Source: Smittium mucronatum
Taxonomy: Eukaryota; Kickxellomycota; Harpellomycetes; Harpellales; Legeriomycetaceae
Length of the DNA: 17,221 nt
Direction of reading: 5' to 3'
Assembly: GCA_001953115.1 (NCBI GenBank)
Contig: LSSL01000340.1
Location: 1-17,221 of the forward strand
The notes under the pieces were generated by a model that was not told where the DNA came from, ran no database searches, and was given only the letters and a program-made list of their open reading frames with translations. Numbering within the stretch: the stretch's first letter is position 1; the number at the start of each line of letters is the position of its first letter. Shown here one piece after another: positions 9,901 through 17,221 of this stretch. The translations under genes were made by a program, and so were the position numbers.

Positions 9901-11550
9901 ATTATCTTTTTCAAAGAAATTTTATTTTAGTGGTCAAAGTTTTAAATTATGAGATATTATCCAATTAAAGAGAAAATGGTAATCATTTCTTTAATTTTCA
10001 GTTTTTCATAATATATTTTATTGTTTCAATGTAATGTTAAATTTCTCAAAAGTAGAACTCAAGTTAATTTTTATTGTTAGATTACAAATCTCATGCAATT
10101 TTTGTATTTAATTCAATAGATCCAAAAAAGGAAATAAAAAATGGGCCTAATTAAAGTAATGTTTCATCAAATAATATCCCATACTACAAAAACGTTTTTT
10201 ATTGAAATTTTTCGCTTTTGAAAAAATGATATAATAGTATTAATAACATTCAAATAAAAAAATTTATCACTAAAAACCCTAGAAAAGCGCTATATAAATT
10301 TTTTATAACTCCTATTTGTTATTTAAACATATATTTAACAATTCCCTTATATTTTAAAACAAAAAAAAATGTACAAGATTATTTTTTTCAAGGAATTTAG
10401 AAAGGCCAAAATACTTTAAAGAGAAAATTAAGTATCAAATCTACTGAAATTTTTATTTATAGGTCATAACACCTAATAATACCCATGATAATCACATTTT
10501 CTTGCCATTTATAATTAATCTGAAGTTATTAACATTATTTAACTATTTAATGGGGCTATGGGATTTTAATAATATACGAAAAGAATGTGATTTAAATTTT
10601 AAAGTGATTTTTTTGTGCTAGAAAGAAGGTTTAGTAAATAATTTTGTACTTCATAATTTTTTTCATTGAAATATGAAATGTATTTCTAAAAAAAAATTCA
10701 TAAAGCTATAAATTAAGGATCTGATCACACTTTGTATTGAAAATTGGTGATATTCTGATGGATTGTTATTTTTTTTGGAAAATACTTATTATCGGGTTTA
10801 TATAATAGAGTTTTTTATTTAGAAGTATCTTTAGAAAATTTACCCTCATTTTTTATGATCTAAATAATAGACACCAGTTCTATCGATTTTTTTTAAATTT
10901 TAAATTAAAAAGATTTTATTATAATTAAATTTAGCTTGCAGGTAAATAAAATTTTCTTTGATTCTACTTAATATTTTTATATTTTAAAAAATTTATTTTA
11001 TATGCTAATAATGGCGATAAATCTTAAAATATTGTAAATTTTTTCTTGCCTAAAAATTATAAAAATTTATTTAACTCTTTCTAGATTTTTTGGATCTATT
11101 ATTACTGATATTTAGGTATTATGTTAAAATTTATTTTATACCAAATAAAATTTAAAATGAATTTATGTTTTTTTAATATACCAGGATATTCAGATATGAT
11201 TATAAAATCTAGAACAATAAATTTAATTTAAATGGTTCAATCGATATAGTTCTCTTTCTTTTATAAATAATAAAACAAAAAAAGTGCTTTTTAAAAAACA
11301 AAGATATTTTAAATAAAAAGATGCGTTATAAAAATCTTTTAATTTTTTTTCAATCTTGTTTAATTTTGAAGTGTTTCTTTACATATAAAAAATATTTATA
11401 TTATTTGGGGGTTGATTTTTTTTTGAATTAAATCGATTTTAAGTCAGATATTTTTATATTTTGTTGTTAAAATATCATATTTTTAAATTTAAAAAGTTCA
11501 AAAATATTTTAATAAGTGCTAAAGCTTTAAATACATTCAAATATAATAAA

Positions 11551-11620
11551 TTAGGGGGCCCCTTGAACCAATTCCAAGTGGTTACGGAGCCGCTAGAGCG
11601 ACAAATGGGAGTGGGATGAA
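11551..11620. ncRNA. GC-rich island, possible small RNA gene or SINE fragment
   Basis: In this 70-bp block 38 bases are G or C (54%), against roughly 15-20% around it. It contains the palindrome GGGGCCCC (11555-11562). Other short self-complementary pieces are AACCA/TGGTT (11566-11570 with 11579-11583), the mutually exclusive CTTG/CAAG (11562-11565 with 11575-11578), and CGCT/AGCG (11591-11600). In very AT-rich genomes, isolated GC-rich blocks often mark structured RNAs. A run of six T (11630-11635) follows on the plus strand and could end a Pol III transcript, but T runs are everywhere. On the minus strand GGTTCAAGG partly resembles a Pol III B box. I could not fold it as a tRNA, nor recognise U1, U2, U4, U5 or U6. 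It could also be a fragment of a SINE or other repeat, or a bound DNA site. Confidence 0.3.
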
Positions 11621-11635
11621 ATTTGATTATTTTTT

Positions 11636-14600
11636 CCTTTTATTGTATTTTTATTTTATTTTTTTTTCTAGTATTTAAATATTATAAATAAATTCCCTTT
11701 TAAAAAAAAAAAAGATAAATGAGAGGCTGTGTGTATCGATTTTATTAATTATTTTAAATAAAAAAGTTATAAAATATATGTTATTATTTCATTTTAATTA
11801 AATCGGTATAAAATTTCTGTTCATATTTCACTATTATTATAAATTTTGATTCTATATTTTACAATCAAAATTTTAAAATATTCTATAAACATGATAATAA
11901 TTTTTTTGAAATTTCATATCTTGAAAAAAACCCAATATTTCCTAAAATTACGAAATAGCTGGCTGTATAAACACGTTTTTTTTTGTTATAAAAAATCTTG
12001 AAGACGCTAACTATTTTATCTCATTCTGACATTTTTTATTCGACTAATAAGAAAAGTAAAAAGCTACAAAGAAAAATTTGTTATTTTCCCATTATATATG
12101 TATATAAATTTTTATTAAATTGGGTTATAGTGAATTTATTCAAGAAAAAATATTTTTTTTAGGTTTCGGGAATGGAGTTTTTGAAAAGAATTCGAATAAT
12201 TCGGAAAGATCTTCAAAAAAATTATTAAATATATATTAATCCTTTAAAACATAAATTTTTAGATTTAGCTGATATATAATGATATTGAACCCCGTATTTA
12301 TATATTTATTTTATTTATTTGAAGAATTATACAAAATTTTCAATATATAAAACAAAATTATAATTGAATATCTGTTTTTATAGTTTATTAAAACCAAAAA
12401 TAGATTTATTAATACTTATTAGCTACTCTGATACAATATTTTTTACTTTTTAAGACGTTCGATGCCAAAAGAATATTTTAAAATATAAAAATAAAGATTT
12501 TTTTGGGTCTGAAATAGCGATAAATTCTTATTAAAGATCAAATTATTTTTTATAATCAACAATAAAATGGTAAAAAAAATTAATAGTTAAGAAATCAAAA
12601 TATTTTTAATGAATATCCTACGTATGGAAGCTCGTTTTTAAAAAATCCGCATTTTTTATTGAGAATTTACTTGAGAACATATATACTTTATGAATAATAA
12701 ATTCTTATAGTTTAATTTTATAAACTCGGGAATTATTATCGATAAATTTTTACAAAGAATATTCCTCTTTGAATTAATGAATTTTAGGTCATATGATTAA
12801 AGATATTTTTATATTTATATAGTACTGTCAAAACTATTACCGTTTTTGGTAACATGAGTAAATATGTTTGTAAAGATAAGAATCCTTTAATTAAAATTTC
12901 ATAGTAGAATTTTTTTTTTCATATACGCATGCTTTAAACATTCATTTTTTATTTTAAATATAAAATAATTTATTATAATGGCATTTATTATGGCATTTTT
13001 CATTATTAGGATAGTTTTTTTAGCTATGATATTATAAAATCGCTAAATAAAATCGCTTTAGAATTGAGAAAAGATTTTTTTTCTGTACAAATTTTTTATA
13101 TCTGTAAATTTAAAAAACTAGCTGTTATACACCCAAAATCAGTAAAATAAAAACAAAATTTTCAAAATTAACATAAAAGAAAAAAATTATATTCTCAATG
13201 TTATTTTTAATAAATTTATAAATCAAACTAACATTATCACTGCCAATTTTATATTTCTTATACCACTAGTAGATTTTCTAGATTTTTTTTTTAAAATTTA
13301 TTATGAAAACTCTGCCCATGTATTAATGAATTGATAAATGTTTTTTTCCTGTTTTTATATTTATTTTAAAATTAACAAAAATATTTAAATATTTTTTATC
13401 GAATCCATGAAATCTAACCCTCAAACTGTGGCATATTTAAATTGACGTGTTTCTTGAAAAAATAACCGTTTACTTTTTGGATTTTATTGGATTAGATATT
13501 TTTTAAATCAAAATAATAATTGATTTTTAAATTATTCTTTTTAGTCAGACATAATATAAAATTATAAACAGGAAAAAAAATTATTTTCTATCCCTTACCA
13601 CATATATATATTTAGTTTTTAAATTTTTTTCTTGCTAAAAATTTCTCATAAATTGATTGAATAAAATAAAAATAAATATTTAATACTAATTTGGTCATAT
13701 ATGTTAAACATTTCGTAATATATGCTTTGATACTGATAATATTTATTTATTTATTTATTTTCTTTGAGCCTTCATAAGCCATAATTAATATTTTGAAAAA
13801 ACTTCGGATAATGATGATCGCAATTAAAAAAATCACCCTTCAATCTTCTAAACCAGCTAATAATAAATATTTCCAAATTTTATCTATATTTCTATAAATT
13901 TAAAATAATAATATGAAAAACGTTGGTCATTTATAATTTATCAATTTCTTTTAATTACTAATAAGATTTTTATTAGTTTAAAAATTTTACAAGTAAAAAT
14001 ATCGGGATAAAAAATTAAACAGCGTTAGATATATATATTTATTTATTTGTAAAATGCGTTTTTTTATTTTAAAAAAAGTATGGTATTTAATATATAGTAT
14101 TTATCCACTTAATTTTGCATTTTCATATGTCCAAATTTTACTCATGCCCGCAAAAAATGTTTTTTTTTCTAAAAATTTTAAGTTTTTTTAAAAGAAACTA
14201 TAATCTAAAAGTAAAATGTTTTAGCATTTTTTATGAATTTTGTCGGACAATATCTCTCTAAATTTTGAATAAGCTCAATAGTTTTTTTTTGGGAAAATTA
14301 ATCCTATTTTACTTATTAAAAATATTATTTTCATACCATTAATTGACATAAATAGCTTCTGTAAATAGCCCGCCAAAAAAATTAGCTGACATTTTCAACA
14401 ATATAAAATTAAATTAAGTAAATAAAAGCAGATTTAGAAGCATTTATTTTTTTCAATTTAAAAAAAGTAAATGAATTTTCTCTACTGATTGATATCTGTG
14501 AGATGTTAAAACATTTATTCTATCTATTCGTTTGAGTTAAATCCGAAAAAAAATTAATAAAGAATTTTAAAAATGAAATTTGAAATGAAAAGTTATATTA

Positions 14601-15058
14601 ATTTTAATTTAATTTGTTTTATTGATTTATTCTATGTTTATTTTTTCAAAATTTTTATTAGGATGTAAAATTTTGGTTTTCTGATACTATTTTCTCTTTA
14701 AAGAAGATTCTTACTTACTTTAAAAAACCAAAGCTTTCAATCTGCGTTAATAAATGATTAAAAACCCTTTAAAAAAGACTCAAGCAACGAATTTTTGTAT
14801 ACAAAGTTATTATTTTATTATTTTAATACTTTTTCATCTTTATTTTCATTCCAGATATTTTTTGCAAGAAGAATCACACTTGGTTTAATTTATTTTTCGC
14901 GAAAAGTTTTTTTTTAAATTTTTTTTAGTATTATCTACACCAAATTTTTTTATAGGAGAGTTTTTATTTGGTTTCATTATGCATTTTTTAGTTCAATTGT
15001 AATAGAAGAAAAAAAATCCAATTTCGATAAATAAATAAATGAATAGAGGCAAATTTGA
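11636..15058. other. Gene-free AT-rich intergenic sequence
   Basis: No gene, RNA or mobile element is recognisable over about 3.4 kb. Open frames are short and T/A runs frequent. A five-unit ATTT microsatellite lies at 13741-13760. A small hairpin, TTACC/GGTAA at 12837-12852, is within chance expectation. Confidence 0.6.
13741..13760 (+). repeat. (ATTT)5 microsatellite
   Basis: Five tandem ATTT units are followed by a further T. This is a simple-sequence repeat with no evident function. Confidence 0.9.
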
Positions 15059-16204
15059 TTACTTATTTATATAATTTAATCGTAGATTAATATTAAAATA
15101 TACTTCAAAAACATAAATATTTTTATGTAAAACCGAAAAATCGCTTGAAGAAAAGCCAAAAAAAAAACTTAAATAAAATGATATTTTTCTAACCACTATA
15201 AAAAAAAACGATTGTATGAACATCCGAAAAAAAAAAGATTTCATAAATAGAATTTCAACGTATATTAATTTTTTGCTTTATTCAATCCATTTTTTTTTCC
15301 AGTTATATCAATCCATTAAGTTGAAAAAATTCAGGACAAAAACTAATAATATGAAATTTATAAAATTTGGTATTTTATAAATTTTATTTTCTTGGAATAA
15401 TATAAAATTTACTGCATTATATCCGAGTTTTTTTATCAAGTGTTATGAAGATATATATATATATATATGTATATTCTAATAATTTAGTAAATAACATAAT
15501 ATAAAATAGCTGATAAATACACTAGTTTAATGAATTTTCGCTTTATACCGTAAATTTTTTTTTATCAGAAATATGTAATATAGTGCTGAAATAGCATTTA
15601 AACCAACCAAATATCTTTTACGATTAAAAATAAAATAAAATATAGCAGCACTTAATTCAAAAACTACAAAAAAAAATACAAAAAAAAGCCTCCAATGAAA
15701 ATATATAATAAAAAATGTGACCAGAAAACACAATCTACTCCCATCGTCGACAAAAAGTTATGAAAAAAAAAAACCAAATACCATGATTAATTATTAATAT
15801 AATAAAGAAAAAAAAACGAAAATTTATGATTAGGAGAACCTAAAAATCACTGAAATAAAGAGTTGATATAACCACATTATTAGTATAAAAATATCCAAGA
15901 AAAAATGGTATTAACTTAAATCGACTGTTTATAAATACATGAAATCCTTTAATGTGTATGGAAATAAACCAAAATTATAAAAAAAAAAGCGATATAAAAT
16001 CGAAATAAACCCATAAATATAATCTATATTAAACTGAATGGGATTTAAATAGAAATATATTAAGAGAAATGAAATTAAAACGGATTTATGAATGGAAATA
16101 TCATTTTTTAGGTAGAATAAATAATTATCAATATATTCATTGCGCTTTTTTTTTTTAAAAAAAATAACGGGATCGTGCAAAAAAGGGATTTTTTTCTTTG
16201 ATTA
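15059..16204 (-). other. Region of three minus-strand open stretches in one phase, doubtful coding trace
   Basis: Open stretches at 15929-16180, 15527-15733 and 15059-15244 all lie in the same minus-strand phase. I translated the gaps. From 16204 down to 15311 this phase is interrupted only by TAA or TAG, with the first in-frame TGA at 15308-15310. The predicted text is very rich in Phe, Ile, Leu and Tyr and looks membrane-like. A less biased piece, ELSAAIFYFIFNRKRYLVGL, lies in the middle stretch. No family is recognisable. The simplest explanation is an A-rich plus strand, which makes the minus strand T-rich, favours Phe codons and lowers stop frequency. A decayed membrane-protein gene, or a gene using TAA and TAG as sense codons as in ciliates, are less likely alternatives. 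Confidence 0.15.
15451..15468. repeat. (AT)9 microsatellite
   Basis: Nine exact AT units are followed by GTATATT. It lies between two of the minus-strand open stretches and reads as Ile-Tyr repeats in their phase. Confidence 0.95.
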
Positions 16205-16809
16205 AAATAAAAAAACCCTTTTTATTTTTTGATAAAATAAATTTTAGACAGTAAACCAAAATGAAGTATTTTATTTCATTAAGATGGAAAGTTTGCTTGG
16301 AACAGAGTTAAACAGTGTTTTCTATGGTATTCCTTTAATTATTATTTGTAACGAAATTGTGATGATTGGGATTTTATTTGTGTTTTTTTCAATCCGGAAT
16401 CTGTAATTATGTTTGCGTTTTATAAAATACCATCATTTTTCAATTATAAAATTTATACATTTCAACATAAATAAACAAATAAATTTTGAAATTTTGCAAT
16501 GTAAAAATATATTAACACACTTGAAAGATTTAAAAAATTCAAATTTCTATTTTTTTTATTAGAAATAGTTATTGGATAATTTAACTTGAATTTATATTCC
16601 GGCAAGTGTATTTCTGAAGAGTTTATTTTTTACTTTATTACTATTTGTAGGGAAAAATATAAAACAAAAGTAAAAGAGATTAAAAATCTTTTGTAAACTT
16701 TTTTTCCGAATTCATAAAAAAATGTGTTTAATATCCTATGATATAGTTACCAAATATTAATAAATCTGTACATCATCGGAAGCTTGGCACATTTTAAATT
16801 ATATTGTAA

Positions 16810-16896
16810 ATTTCTAAACATACATTAAGGAAAGTTGTCAGTAGACGGCCAGAATGTGTTAGATTCTTCGAATCAAATTTGGGTTTTTTAAAGTGA
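16810..16896 (+). other. Short open frame in a G+C-enriched patch, possible gene remnant
   Basis: The frame opens after a TAA at 16807-16809 and closes with a TGA at 16894-16896. It includes KVVSRRPECVRFFESNLGFL, which is compositionally unlike the Phe/Lys/Ile/Asn-rich text that random frames give here. There is no ATG and no recognisable family. It may be an eroded exon or transposon fragment, or chance. Confidence 0.2.
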
Positions 16897-16908
16897 GGAG
16901 GGGAGGGA
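16895..16908 (+). other. Polypurine tract
   Basis: Fourteen consecutive purines, GAGGAGGGGAGGGA, are rare in this composition. Such tracts occur as minus-primer sites before LTRs in retroelements, but no LTR-like repeat or TG..CA ends are visible here. They can also form triplex or two-tier G-quadruplex structures. No role is assigned. Confidence 0.4.
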
Positions 16909-17221
16909 TTTTTTTTTTGAAAAAAATATAGATATAAAGTAAAATTTTAACCGTTTTTATGGATTTTTTTTTTTTGTAGAATTAAAAAATTGTGCCAGAA
17001 ATTATTTTTTTCTGCTTGAGTTTCTCTACATAATTTTTTCCTAACAGTGGTAATATTTTAATCTATTACAGCTTTAATTTTTTTTCCGAGGAGGAACCTT
17101 CTGTCTAGTTTATTAGCTTTCATAATTAAGATCAAATAAGTTTTTTTATTCAGAATTAAAAGTTTGAAAATTAATAATCCAAGTTAATATTAAGTTTATG
17201 AGTTATTTCCTCTTTAATGTT

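Larger units (their letters stand above)
6274..11550. other. Gene-free AT-rich intergenic sequence
   Basis: No gene is visible on either strand over about 5.3 kb. Stop codons are frequent in all frames and A/T homopolymers are common, including a run of about 15 A at 8824-8838. The only patches that stand out are the lower-AT island at 6897-6983 and a small GC-containing hairpin at 6611-6632 (ATTGTGG/CCACAAT around an 8-base loop). Confidence 0.6.
16205..17221. other. AT-rich sequence with one G+C-enriched patch
   Basis: No gene is recognised. The segment at 16769-16909 is less AT-rich than its flanks. It holds a 28-codon plus-strand open frame (16810-16896) and a polypurine tract. The remainder is ordinary AT-rich sequence that runs off the window end. 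Confidence 0.5.

Noticed and set aside
11551..11624. tRNA gene in the GC-rich island, either strand
   Set aside because: The length fits and the minus strand has GGTTCAA. However, no 7-bp acceptor pairing, anticodon arm or proper T stem can be formed around it, and no good A box lies at the right distance.
12837..12852. TTACC/GGTAA hairpin as a terminator
   Set aside because: It has only five base pairs, no associated gene and no T-run immediately after it.
1..17221. Promoters (TATA boxes), Pol III T-run terminators, poly-A signals and yeast-type ARS consensus matches
   Set aside because: All of these motifs are A/T words and occur very many times in this composition, so individual matches carry no information without a gene or transcript.
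1..17221. Bacterial or organellar origin
   Set aside because: There are no ribosome-binding sites before gene-sized frames and no tRNA, rRNA or respiratory genes. The CA/TA microsatellite and the TA-flanked foldback element fit nuclear DNA better.

Overview
The window is extremely AT-rich. Lines counted by hand run at about 12-20% G+C, with few exceptions. Homopolymer A and T runs occur throughout. I find no conserved protein-coding gene, rRNA, tRNA or CRISPR array on either strand. The base composition, a CA/TA compound microsatellite, (AT)n and (ATTT)n repeats, and a transposon-like element flanked by TA dinucleotides all suggest eukaryotic nuclear DNA from an AT-rich invertebrate or protist. 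It looks like gene-poor intergenic or heterochromatic sequence. I cannot name the organism, and nothing here looks like a bacterial operon or an organelle gene set.

Layout. Positions 1-640 hold an unusually long open frame (125-640, +) with no early ATG; it may be an exon, an orphan ORF or a decayed gene. Positions 641-5169 are AT-rich DNA without a recognisable gene, with a compound microsatellite at about 4479-4526. Positions 5172-6271 hold the clearest object in the window: a roughly 1.1-kb element made of two nearly identical inverted arms (345 and 343 bp, 8 substitutions and one homopolymer length difference by hand alignment) around a loop of about 412 bp. TA lies on both sides, as expected of a non-autonomous Tc1/mariner-type foldback element or MITE. 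Positions 6274-15058 are again mostly featureless. The exceptions are a small island of lower AT content at 6897-6983 and a striking 70-bp block with 54% G+C at 11551-11620, which may be a small non-coding RNA or SINE fragment. On the minus strand, 15059-16204 carries three short open stretches in one shared phase, probably through strand composition or as an old pseudogene. The last kilobase is AT-rich, with one more G+C-enriched patch at 16769-16909 that ends in a polypurine tract.

There is no gene set whose members can be said to work together. The inverted-repeat element is supported directly by sequence. The G+C island and the 125-640 frame are the next best candidates for function, and both need database and expression evidence.
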